From positions 310,001-374,000 of the forward strand of contig NZ_JBHZGI010000002.1 of assembly GCF_051900535.1 (NCBI RefSeq): a DNA stretch of 64,000 nt, in the 5' to 3' direction. A program made the position numbers and the translations under genes. The notes under the pieces are model-generated. The model ran no database searches. It was given only the letters and a program-made list of their open reading frames with translations, and was not told the origin of the DNA. Source of the DNA: Frateuria_A sp051900535. Lineage in GTDB: Bacteria; Pseudomonadota; Gammaproteobacteria; Xanthomonadales; Rhodanobacteraceae. Within the stretch, counting starts at the first letter, position 1; every line of letters begins with the position of its first letter. Positions 52,021 through 61,179 of the stretch are shown in pieces.

Positions 52021-53727
52021 GTGCCGCCCAACGCCTACAGCCGAACCGAACACCTGCGCGCCCTCTGGCCCTGGCTGCCGTTGTGGGCGCTGGCCGCGCT
52101 GCTGGCGATCTTCTCGCACGGGCCGATGCCGCTGTATTCGACCCGCACGCTGGCGGTGGCCTGGGAAATGTGGAGCCACGGCCATTGGCTGGTGCCCTAC
52201 AACAACGGCGCGCCCTACAGCGAAAAGGCGCCGCTCCTGTTCTGGATGATCCATGCCGGCTGGTTCGCCTTCGGGGTCAGCGACGTCTGGCCGCGCGTGC
52301 TGGAGGTGATCTTCGGCGGCAGCCAGCTGGTGCTGATCGCGGCGCTGGCGCGGCGGCTGTTCCCGGACCGCCCTTGGGTAGCACGTGCCGCGCCGTGGAT
52401 GCTGCTGGCGTTGGCGTATGCGTTCCTGTTCGGCCTGCAGATCATGTACGACGTGCTGCTGGCCGTGTGGTCGCTGGCCGCGCTGTTGTGCCTGACGCGC
52501 ACGCGCACGCGGGATGAACCGCGCTGGTGGCTGTTCGGCATCTGCCTCGGGTTGGGGCTGCTCACCAAGGGACCCGTGATGGCTCTGCACGTGGTGTTCC
52601 CGTGGCTGCTCGGCCCGCTGTGGAACGACTGGGCGAACCAGCATCGCGCGCGCTGGTACGGCCGCGGCCTGCTCGCCTTCGGTCTCGGCTTTGCCATGCT
52701 GCTGGCGTGGGCGCTGCCTGCCGGATTCAGCGGCGGCGAGGCGTATCGGCAGCGGCTGTTCTTCACCCAGACCGCCGGCCGCGTGGTGAACGCGTTCGAC
52801 CACGCCCGCCCGATGTGGTGGTACGTGCTGGCGCTGCCACTGCTGATGTTCCCGTTCAGCGGCTGGCCGCGCGCCTGGGTGGCGCTGGCGATGTTGCGCC
52901 GCCCGCTGGACGCCGGCGTGCGCTTCGCGCTGTGCTGGGTGGTGCCGGTGTTTATCACCTTCTCGCTGATCAGCGGCAAGCAGCTGTACTACCCGCTGCC
53001 GGAATTCGCCGGTGCCGTGCTGCTGCTGGCCGGCGCCATCGCATTGCTGCGCGAGCGGCGGCCCGAGCTGGCCTACAACCGTTGGCTGGGCACCTGGCCG
53101 CTCGCCGTGGGCGGCATCGTCTTCGGCGTGTTCCTGTTCGTGCTGCCCTGGCTGGTCGCCAGCGGGCGGCTGCACGGTGAATGGTTCGACACCACCGCCG
53201 GCTACAGCCGGTTCTTCGCCGTGGTGTTCCTGCTGCTCGGTGCGCTGCTGCTGTTGCGCGGTCGCGGCGAGATGCGCCGCCTGGCCTTCGCCGGCCTGCT
53301 CGGCACGCTGGCGATCAATACGCTGTTCACCCTGACCTTGTGGCCGCGCTACGACCTCACGCCGGCGACCCGGCTGCTGGGCGCGGCGGACGCGCAGAAT
53401 CGATCGATCGGCTACGCCGGCGTGTACGAGGGCCAGTTCCATTTCGCCGGGCGGTTGGACCATCCGATAACGGAGCTGCACGGGGACGAGGCCATTGCCG
53501 CCTTCGCGCGCGCCCACCCCAACGGCCTGATCGTGACCCATCCGGACAAGCTCGACGCGGCCGCGCTGCGCTATCCGCTGCTCGCGCAGCCGTTCCGCTC
53601 CTCCTGGGTGGTGATCTGGCCGGCCACATCCCTGGCCGACCTGCGCGCCGGCCACCGTCCGCCCGAACCGGCCCAGCCCACGCGGGTCTTCCCCAATCCC
53701 GACGGCCGCTCGCGGCAGTTGCCGTGA
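52021..53727 (+). CDS. ArnT/PMT-like family 39 glycosyltransferase (second copy)
   Basis: This 568-residue GT-C membrane transferase, ~12 helices, starts at GTG 52021; no ATG fits without losing the first helix. The first loop contains LYSTRTLAVAWEMWSHGHWL and YNNGAPYSEKAPLLFWMIH, the substrate-binding ArnT-type motif with a Lys (EKAP) typical of this family. It is related to, but clearly different from, the gene at 47086. It probably decorates lipid A or core sugars in the periplasm. It shares its last base pairs with a small TPR gene (GTGA at 53724-53727). Confidence 0.84.
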   Translation: MPPNAYSRTEHLRALWPWLPLWALAALLAIFSHGPMPLYSTRTLAVAWEMWSHGHWLVPYNNGAPYSEKAPLLFWMIHAGWFAFGVSDVWPRVLEVIFGGSQLVLIAALARRLFPDRPWVARAAPWMLLALAYAFLFGLQIMYDVLLAVWSLAALLCLTRTRTRDEPRWWLFGICLGLGLLTKGPVMALHVVFPWLLGPLWNDWANQHRARWYGRGLLAFGLGFAMLLAWALPAGFSGGEAYRQRLFFTQTAGRVVNAFDHARPMWWYVLALPLLMFPFSGWPRAWVALAMLRRPLDAGVRFALCWVVPVFITFSLISGKQLYYPLPEFAGAVLLLAGAIALLRERRPELAYNRWLGTWPLAVGGIVFGVFLFVLPWLVASGRLHGEWFDTTAGYSRFFAVVFLLLGALLLLRGRGEMRRLAFAGLLGTLAINTLFTLTLWPRYDLTPATRLLGAADAQNRSIGYAGVYEGQFHFAGRLDHPITELHGDEAIAAFARAHPNGLIVTHPDKLDAAALRYPLLAQPFRSSWVVIWPATSLADLRAGHRPPEPAQPTRVFPNPDGRSRQLP

Positions 53728-54038
53728 ACCTCGCGCTGATCGCCGGCCTGCGGGCGCAGTGCGGCGGCCCGCGCGATGGCGCCCTGTTGCGCTTCTCGCT
53801 GGGCAACGCGTTGCTGGGCGAGGGACGGGCGGCCGAGGCGGTCGAGGAGCTGCGCCGGGCGCTGGTTTTCGATCCGGCCTATTCGGCTGCGTGGAAGCTG
53901 CTCGGCAAGGCCTGCCTGGCGATGGAAGACCGCGCCGGCGCCGCCGAAGCCTGGCGTCAGGGCATCGCCGCGGCCAGCCAGCGCGGCGACAAGCAGGCGG
54001 AGAAGGAAATGGCCGTGTTCCTGCGGCGTCTCGCGTAA
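53724..54038 (+). CDS. Small tetratricopeptide-repeat protein
   Basis: This 104-residue protein begins at GTG 53724, overlapping the previous stop as GTGA. It contains two TPR motifs (LRFSLGNALLGEGRAAEAVEELRRALVFDP, about residues 21-50, and SAAWKLLGKACLAMEDRAGAAEAWRQGI, about 54-81). TPR proteins mediate protein contacts; this may help the glycosyltransferase just encoded. No signal peptide is apparent. Its own start choice depends on the tight overlap. Confidence 0.78.
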   Translation: MNLALIAGLRAQCGGPRDGALLRFSLGNALLGEGRAAEAVEELRRALVFDPAYSAAWKLLGKACLAMEDRAGAAEAWRQGIAAASQRGDKQAEKEMAVFLRRLA

Positions 54039-54143
54039 GGCGGCCTTTCGACCGACTTTTCCATAAACGGGTTGGATTGAAGCCCATTCTGCTGCCGCCT
54101 CTCGCGGCCTGAGCGTTCCCCCATGAACGGGCAAAGGAAACGC

Positions 54144-55031
54144 TCAGCCGCGCTTGTAGGGATTGGGCAGCCCGTGCCCCGACCAGCGCCGGTAATGCCA
54201 CTGGTACTGCACGAAGGCGCGCTCCACGCAGCTTTCCACGCCGCGGTTGAGCGCCGCGCAGGCGCGGTGCGGGTCGGCGTCGTCCAGTCCCTCGGGCGCC
54301 GGCAACAGATGGATGCGGAACCCCTCCCCGCGCGGCAGCCGGTCGGCAAAGGCAAACAGCACCGTCGCGCCGGTGCGCGCTGCCAGGCGCGGTAGCAGCA
54401 CCATGGTCAGCGCATCGCGTCCGTAGAACGGCGCCGCCTCGCCCTCGCCGGCACGCGGCTTCTGGTCGGGCAGGATTCCGATCGTGCCGCCCGCGGCCAG
54501 GCGCTTGTACAGCGTGCGCACGCCCGCGCCCTCGGCGCGCACCTGCTCGGGCGCCAGCGCGCCACGCACGCGGCGCAGCAGGGGCTCGATCGCGGCCAGC
54601 CGCGGCGGACGGTACAGGATCGCCATCGGCATGCGGCTGCACAACCAGTAGTTGAGCAGTTCCCAGCAACCCAGGTGCGGCGCGGCGATGACCACGCCCT
54701 TGCCCCTGGCCACTGCCGCGTCCAGCAGTTCGCCGCCGCGCACCTCGCGCACCAGCCCCAGCATCTTTTCCGGGCCCGCGCCCCAGACCTTGACGATTTC
54801 GGTGATCGACTTGCCGCCTTCGGCCATGACCTGGCGCAGCAGCGCGGCATGGACGGACCGATCCAGCCCGGGCCGGGCGATCGACAGGTTGACCGTGGTG
54901 TCGTGCGCGGTGCGTCCGCGCACCCACAACGACAGCCGCCCCAGGCCCGCGCCCGCGGCATGGAGCAGCCGCAGCGGGAGCAACCCGAACAGGCGCAGCA
55001 GGAGATAGAGCACGTAGATGTCGGGGCGCAT
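54144..55031 (-). CDS. LpxL/HtrB-like lipid A acyltransferase
   Basis: This 295-residue inner-membrane enzyme adds a secondary acyl chain to lipid A. The N-terminal hydrophobic anchor (YVLYLLLRLFGLLPLRLLHAAG) precedes the catalytic HLGCWELLNYW (HxxxxE type) and GILPDQKPRAGEGEAAPF; the end is QYQWHYRRWSGHG. The start at 55031 was taken because the longer frame runs back through dtd on the other strand. It converges with the TPR gene; no clear terminator lies between. Confidence 0.86.
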   Translation of the reverse strand: MRPDIYVLYLLLRLFGLLPLRLLHAAGAGLGRLSLWVRGRTAHDTTVNLSIARPGLDRSVHAALLRQVMAEGGKSITEIVKVWGAGPEKMLGLVREVRGGELLDAAVARGKGVVIAAPHLGCWELLNYWLCSRMPMAILYRPPRLAAIEPLLRRVRGALAPEQVRAEGAGVRTLYKRLAAGGTIGILPDQKPRAGEGEAAPFYGRDALTMVLLPRLAARTGATVLFAFADRLPRGEGFRIHLLPAPEGLDDADPHRACAALNRGVESCVERAFVQYQWHYRRWSGHGLPNPYKRG

Positions 55032-55166
55032 GGAGGACTGCCGCTTGCCGCGCCTTCCGGCGCAAGGTAAAGGGAACGCCGGCCCTGCCGTTAAGCGCAG
55101 GACCGGAGACGCTCCACCGTTTTTGCCTATTCTTGCAGGGACGCCCTGCCGACGCCTGCCGCCCCC

Positions 55167-55610
55167 ATGATCAGCCTCATCCAGCGCGTGGTTAGTGCCA
55201 GCGTCGACGTCGACGGCGTGACCGTGGGCGCGATCGGCCCGGGCCTGCTCGCCCTGGTGGCGGTCCAGCCGGACGACGGCGAGGCCCAGGTCCGTCGCAT
55301 GCTGGAGAGGTTGCTGGGTTACCGCGTCTTCGCCGACGCGGCCGGGCGGATGAACCGCTCGTTGGCCGACACCGGCGGCGGCCTGCTGCTGGTGAGCCAG
55401 TTCACGCTGGCCGCCGACACACGGTCGGGGATGCGTCCCAGTTTCACGAGTGCCGCCCCGCCCGAGCACGGCCGGCGCTGGTTCGAGCGGTTGGTGGAAC
55501 TGGCCCGCGCCACGCACGGGGGAGGGGTGGAAATCGGGCGCTTCGGCGCCCACATGGAGGTCAGGCTCGTCAACGACGGCCCGGTCACCTTCTGGCTGGA
55601 AGTGCCCTGA
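55167..55610 (+). CDS. dtd: D-aminoacyl-tRNA deacylase
   Basis: This 147-residue homodimeric enzyme hydrolyses D-aminoacyl-tRNAs, preventing misincorporation. It starts MISLIQRVVSASVDVDG, and the two signature motifs are SQFTLAADTRSGMRPSF (about residues 76-92) and the C-terminal NDGPVTFWLEV (GP motif). Length matches E. coli Dtd (145). It lies 165 bases upstream of rpoD and 136 bases from the divergent LpxL-like gene. Confidence 0.95.
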   Translation: MISLIQRVVSASVDVDGVTVGAIGPGLLALVAVQPDDGEAQVRRMLERLLGYRVFADAAGRMNRSLADTGGGLLLVSQFTLAADTRSGMRPSFTSAAPPEHGRRWFERLVELARATHGGGVEIGRFGAHMEVRLVNDGPVTFWLEVP

Positions 55611-55716
55611 CCGGATCCCCAACGACTCGATGGCATACGACACGCGATGTCCCACGCAAACGCCGATCTGGCGCGATTTTTGCGTGTAGGGCACGCGAAA
55701 TTTTTCCCTTTAAAAC

Positions 55717-55745
55717 TGGTCAAAAAAGCGCCACATCGCTATACT
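55717..55745 (+). promoter_or_regulatory. Likely sigma-70 promoter of rpoD
   Basis: TGGTCA (55717-55722) and TATACT (55740-55745) are separated by 17 bases and lie 30 bases upstream of the rpoD start. The -35 is moderate (4 of 6) and the -10 good (5 of 6). Confidence 0.6.
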
Positions 55746-55774
55746 GATCGGTTCCTGCATCTGCGGCGGTAGGT

Positions 55775-57640
<1,866 letters not shown>

Positions 57641-57662
57641 GCGCAGGTCTCACGCACCATCA

Positions 57663-57693
57663 CGACGCCCGCCTCGCGCGGGCGTCGTCGTTT
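57663..57693 (+). terminator. Terminator of rpoD
   Basis: CGACGCCCGC (57663-57672) pairs perfectly with GCGGGCGTCG (57678-57687) around a five-base loop, followed by TCGTTT. It lies 22 bases past the rpoD stop. The further ~180 bases to the tRNA hold nothing I can identify. Confidence 0.8.
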
Positions 57694-57875
57694 CCACCCG
57701 ACCCTCTTCGCCCCCGCCTGGAAGTCACGCGTGGGCGATTCTTCGCCACTGGCCGCGCCTCGATGAGAGCACGGCCCCCAAGAATGCGCCTGCAAGAGTG
57801 GCGACGCGCGTTGGCGCGGGTGCGGGCTGCCGGTACCATGCACCACCGCCCTGCGTCCTGCAGGTGCACCCCGGC

Positions 57876-57951
<76 letters not shown>

Positions 57952-58014
57952 CCCTGGTCCGTATCGATGGCCCATGTTGTTCGTTTGAGCAAAACGTGGC
58001 CGTTTGGTCACTTT

Positions 58015-58032
58015 TTGCTTCAGTTGAAGCAA
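58015..58032. promoter_or_regulatory. Perfect 18-base palindrome upstream of the protease operon
   Basis: TTGCTTCA (58015-58022) and TGAAGCAA (58025-58032) are exact inverted copies around GT. It lies ~90 bases before the first gene of the island operon and 64 bases after the tRNA. It could be an operator for the operon's XRE repressor; no other feature explains it. Confidence 0.5.
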
Positions 58033-58079
58033 TACCTGTCCACCTCTGACCCGTGCATATGGCGGCGGGCATTTCTTGT

Positions 58080-58096
58080 GGTACGCTTTTCGTACC
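58080..58096. promoter_or_regulatory. Second palindrome just upstream of the acyl-carrier-like gene
   Basis: GGTACGCTTTTCGTACC has 6-base arms around a five-base centre and ends 23 bases before the ATG at 58120, where an autoregulating XRE repressor would be expected to bind. The remaining gap 57952-58119 contains no gene. Confidence 0.5.
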
Positions 58097-58119
58097 TTCC
58101 TTGTGGGGAAAGCTTACCT

Positions 58120-58398
58120 ATGGAAAGTAGGCAGGCGGACATAGAAAAGCTTCTCAGGGATTTCTGGGAGGAGCGAGCGATCTCGTTGGAGGGTGAACCG
58201 TGCTCCATTGAAGAGCTGGGCGCGCCTTTAGATTCGATCACCTCCTTAGAGGCGATCATGGAGATCGACAAACTGCTCAACCGTAAGCTCCCGGTCGACC
58301 AGATCATCCGAAAAGGTGGCTACTCGGACGTCGACGACTTCGTATCGAGCGTTTGCAGCAAGGTGCTCGAGGTGATCTCGGAGACCGACAATGGGTGA
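58120..58398 (+). CDS. Small acyl-carrier-like protein at the head of the island operon
   Basis: This 92-residue acidic cytosolic protein has the layout of an acyl or peptidyl carrier domain: an N-terminal helix (ADIEKLLRDFWEERAIS), then APLDSITSLEAIMEIDKLL at about 35-53 with Ser39 in an LDS context like a phosphopantetheine attachment site, then KLPVDQIIRKGGYSDVDDFVSSV, as in helix III to IV of ACPs. I do not recognise a named family and modification of Ser39 is unproven. The ATG at 58120 follows GTGGGGA; the longer frame upstream overlaps the tRNA. Its end overlaps the XRE gene by eight bases. Base use is clearly less GC-rich than the core genes. Confidence 0.72.
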   Translation: MESRQADIEKLLRDFWEERAISLEGEPCSIEELGAPLDSITSLEAIMEIDKLLNRKLPVDQIIRKGGYSDVDDFVSSVCSKVLEVISETDNG

Positions 58399-58738
58399 AA
58401 GTGAAGCCAGTCGGGTAGCGATCGCTCAGCGTCTTCGCGAATCTCGTGAGTACGTCGGGCTGTCCCAAGATGAAGTGGCATCGGCCCTTGGCCTCTCGCG
58501 GCCGGCGGTGACGAATATTGAGAACGGTAGCCGGAAAGTCGAGGCGACCGAACTGCATCACTTAGCTCGTCTATATCGTCGAACGGTCGACTACCTACTC
58601 ACCGGCATGCGGACTCCGGCCGCGGAACCTGCCCAACTGGCATTCCTTGCGCGTGCCGTGAGGGGGCTTTCGGAGCGAGATCTCGGCGAGGTCGCCCGCT
58701 TCGCCGAGTTCCTCAAGCATGGCAAGCGGTCGGACTGA
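58391..58738 (+). CDS. XRE-family transcriptional regulator of the island operon
   Basis: This 115-residue DNA-binding protein has an N-terminal helix-turn-helix (residues ~12-65: LSQDEVASALGLSRPAVTNIENGSR) of the Cro/C1 type. The C-terminal ~40 residues (FLARAVRGLSERDLGEVARFAEFLKHG) probably mediate dimerisation. XRE proteins encoded next to ImmA/IrrE proteases are often their cleavage targets (ImmR-ImmA, DdrO-IrrE), which is the likely situation here as the protease gene begins four bases downstream. It probably represses its own operon through the palindromes at 58015 and 58080. Confidence 0.88.
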   Translation: MGESEASRVAIAQRLRESREYVGLSQDEVASALGLSRPAVTNIENGSRKVEATELHHLARLYRRTVDYLLTGMRTPAAEPAQLAFLARAVRGLSERDLGEVARFAEFLKHGKRSD

Positions 58739-58742
58739 GCAC

Positions 58743-59762
58743 ATGGCGAACCTTCCGACGGAAAAGCGTGCCAGCGCCCGGGCTTTCGAGGTTCTTGACT
58801 CGACTGGGGCCATCGCCCGCGCCATGCGAGAGGGCTATACCCGCGTTGATCCGTTTTATATTGCGGCTCAGGCCGGGATCTCGGTGCTCCTGCGGCCAAT
58901 GGACAAGCTGCTTGGCGCGTTCCTCCGCGAAGCAGGCCCAGGAATCTTGTTGAACGTCGAACGTCCCGCGGGACAGATCCACATGACCTGCGCGCATGAG
59001 CTTGGCCACTACTTCATGGGCCACGAGGATGCTGTCGACGATAAGGTTGAATATGGGGACAGCGCATCGGAGCATGAGCGCGAAGCCGACTGGTTCGCGT
59101 ACCAGCTGCTTACCCCGCGCCGCCTGATCGCACGAGTTATGAAGGCCAAGTGCTGGGGCTTGAGCGTTCTTAGCGAGCCTAATGTCGTCTACCAATTGTC
59201 GCTGCGGCTTGGAGTGAGCTTCACGGCAATGGTGTGGTCGCTCTCGCGGCAGAGGCTGATTGATGCGCCTATCCGCAACAGGCTACTCAAGGTCGAGCCT
59301 GCCGCGATCAAGCGGCAGATTCTGCAGGGCGTAGCCTATGACGGGGACATCAAGCGAGATGTCTGGCTCATAGACGAGTTTGACCGTAACACCTTGCTAG
59401 AACCACGGGTCAACGACGTCCTCTTGGCCAAGTTGCCGAACCACGCAACGAGCGGATACCTGTGGGATGTCGACCAGGCGCGTGCCGAAGGGTTCAGGGT
59501 TGAGTCGTTGACCGTACCGTCAAGCGGAGGGGATGAGTGCCAGTTGCTTGGCGACGCCAGTCTTGGCGGCTACCGGATCCTCGACACGCTGTCGCCGCGA
59601 GGACAGATCCAGTGGCGGCCACTTGTTCTTACCGAGCGCAGACCGTGGCGACCTTTGGATCCTCGCGCTCAGCTTGAACTCGGGTATGCGCCAGAGCCGC
59701 TGGCCCCCGGCTTAACGCCCGCATCGCGAGCCTCCTTGCTGGATGAGATCAGGCTGACGTGA
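58743..59762 (+). CDS. ImmA/IrrE-family metalloprotease fused to a chagasin-like (I42) inhibitor domain
   Basis: This 339-residue cytosolic protein has two parts. The N-terminal part (~25-180) is ImmA/IrrE-like: HELGH at 85-89 in MTCAHELGHYFMG and EREADWFAYQLLTPR at 112-126 give the HExxH plus downstream Glu. The C-terminal part (~220-315) matches chagasin-type cysteine-protease inhibitors: VNDVLLAKLPNHATSGYLW (223-241) corresponds to the family NPTTGY/F loop, GGYRI (275-279) to the Gly loop and ERRPWRP (298-304) to the RPW loop. Chagasins inhibit papain-like proteases, and the next gene encodes one. I am not aware of this fusion being described. The ATG at 58743 is four bases after the XRE stop; an in-frame ATG at 58719 would overlap it. 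Confidence 0.85.
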   Translation: MANLPTEKRASARAFEVLDSTGAIARAMREGYTRVDPFYIAAQAGISVLLRPMDKLLGAFLREAGPGILLNVERPAGQIHMTCAHELGHYFMGHEDAVDDKVEYGDSASEHEREADWFAYQLLTPRRLIARVMKAKCWGLSVLSEPNVVYQLSLRLGVSFTAMVWSLSRQRLIDAPIRNRLLKVEPAAIKRQILQGVAYDGDIKRDVWLIDEFDRNTLLEPRVNDVLLAKLPNHATSGYLWDVDQARAEGFRVESLTVPSSGGDECQLLGDASLGGYRILDTLSPRGQIQWRPLVLTERRPWRPLDPRAQLELGYAPEPLAPGLTPASRASLLDEIRLT

Positions 59763-60406
59763 CGATCGGGATTGTTTCTACGGTAGAGCAGTACTTCGGC
59801 AGAGCCCGTGATCAAGGTGACCGACCGACGTGCTTGGCTTTTGCGGTTTCCGATATCAATCGACACTATGCACCGGCACCTGGCTTTCTTAGCCCTGAGT
59901 ATCTCTATCGAGCCGCATTGCTCGATGGTAATCGGTATGGCGGGCAAGGCCTCTCGCTTGAGTCAGGACTGTGTTCGGCTGCTTCCGGGCAGCCTGAAGA
60001 GAGCTACGCTCCTTATCAGACAAATGAACCAACCTCGCCGATTGCGCTCCCCACACTCTTGCCAGGGACGATCCTCTATCGAAGCGCGCTATCGCCGTGG
60101 CCGCTCGATTTCACCACACTCGTAACCGCGCTCCACGCTCGCCAGCCTGTCGGTCTTGGGCTCAGGCTCACTCGCTCGTTTTACACGCCTCAGGACGACG
60201 TCATAGCCTACGAAGCCGAGACATTGCCCTATTCTGGTCATGCGGTCATCGCAGTTGGCCTTGGCGAGAGAGCCGGTACGCACTATGTTCGAATCCGCAA
60301 CAGTTGGGGCCTTGATTGGGGAGACAACGGACACGCATGGCTTCCGAAAAACTACGTCACCGACCACACCTTTTGCATTTTTGGCGCTAGCGCATGGCAA
60401 CCTTGA
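59759..60406 (+). CDS. Cytosolic papain-like (C1) cysteine protease
   Basis: This 215-residue protein has the C1 peptidase catalytic pattern: Gln19 and Cys25 in RDQGDRPTCLAFAVSDIN, His161 in SGHAVIAVG and Asn181 in YVRIRNSWGLDWGDNG. Oxyanion Gln and nucleophile Cys stand at the same positions as in papain. There is no signal peptide and no propeptide, so the enzyme should be active on translation in the cytoplasm unless inhibited; the chagasin-like domain of the preceding protein is the obvious inhibitor. GTG 59759 overlaps the previous stop (GTGA), implying translational coupling that would keep inhibitor and protease in step. The substrate is unknown. Confidence 0.88.
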   Translation: MTIGIVSTVEQYFGRARDQGDRPTCLAFAVSDINRHYAPAPGFLSPEYLYRAALLDGNRYGGQGLSLESGLCSAASGQPEESYAPYQTNEPTSPIALPTLLPGTILYRSALSPWPLDFTTLVTALHARQPVGLGLRLTRSFYTPQDDVIAYEAETLPYSGHAVIAVGLGERAGTHYVRIRNSWGLDWGDNGHAWLPKNYVTDHTFCIFGASAWQP

Positions 60407-61179
60407 TCGAGAACGAGCGTGTAGTTCCGGCCTGGCGCGATGCCGTCGGGCGCTTGCTCAGCGCTCCATCCGCAGGACTCCGCAATGTCGTCATCGAAGT
60501 AGCTAAACCTTACGAGGTCACGGCTGACGACAGAACCATTCTTCGCAATGTCGACGAAGCGCTCCGGCGCCATTCGAACGGCTTCACGGTTGAAACAGTT
60601 GCTTCAACAATCTTCCCGAACGGCCTATATCGCCGCCTTGGGCGCCCTGGCTTCTATCGGCCTGCGATCGAACAGATTCGTCGGGGTCAATCGCCAGGAG
60701 CGTGGGGTACGTACGCGCTTCGCCTCATGTCACGGACAGGCCGCAAGGGGACCTTCAACCCGTTGGAAGACGCGATCAAGAAGATCACGGAGATGAAGCG
60801 TCGTGGAAGAATGTGGCAGAGCGTGCTGGAAGTCGGTCTCCACGATGCAATCGAGTTTCCGGAAGGCGGCTCAGAGCTTCCGCTGTACGATCCGCATGTG
60901 GACCGGAGGAAGTTGCGAAATATGCAGTGCCTTAGCCATCTGTCCTTCAAAATTACCGACCGCGAACGACTCGACCTTACGGCTATGTACCGACACCACT
61001 ATTACGCCCATCGAGCGTTGGGCAATCTCGTCGGACTAGCGCAGCTCCTTGGGTTCGTGGCCAAAGAATCGGGCATGCAGATTGGCAGCCTAACGTGCCT
61101 TTCAACTCATGCCGAGCTCGACGGAGGCTTAGGCTCCCGTTCCGACGTTTGCCGTGTGATACAGGCCCAGTCCGCTTAA
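60394..61179 (+). CDS. Thymidylate-synthase-like protein
   Basis: This 261-residue protein shows a diverged thymidylate synthase core. GTYALRLM and NPLEDAIKKITEMKRRG precede MQCLSHLSFKI at 177-187, with Cys179 where TS has its catalytic Cys (PPC-H-x-x-x-F). YRHHYYAHRALGNLVGLAQL follows at 199-218 in place of the phosphate-binding QRS-x-D segment, then FVAKESGMQIGSLTCLSTHAELD at 221-243. Canonical TS is longer in bacteria with other spacing, so this is probably a paralogue acting on another pyrimidine or in defence. It overlaps the protease gene by 13 bases and shares the operon; its TAA overlaps the convergent stop of the UDG-like gene. Confidence 0.78.
   Translation: MATLIENERVVPAWRDAVGRLLSAPSAGLRNVVIEVAKPYEVTADDRTILRNVDEALRRHSNGFTVETVASTIFPNGLYRRLGRPGFYRPAIEQIRRGQSPGAWGTYALRLMSRTGRKGTFNPLEDAIKKITEMKRRGRMWQSVLEVGLHDAIEFPEGGSELPLYDPHVDRRKLRNMQCLSHLSFKITDRERLDLTAMYRHHYYAHRALGNLVGLAQLLGFVAKESGMQIGSLTCLSTHAELDGGLGSRSDVCRVIQAQSA

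Noticed and set aside
51853..55065. A 1070-residue minus-strand open frame
   Set aside because: It runs against well-supported plus-strand genes (TagF-like end, second ArnT-like, TPR) and through the LpxL-like gene in another frame; composition is Arg/Pro/Ala shadow type.
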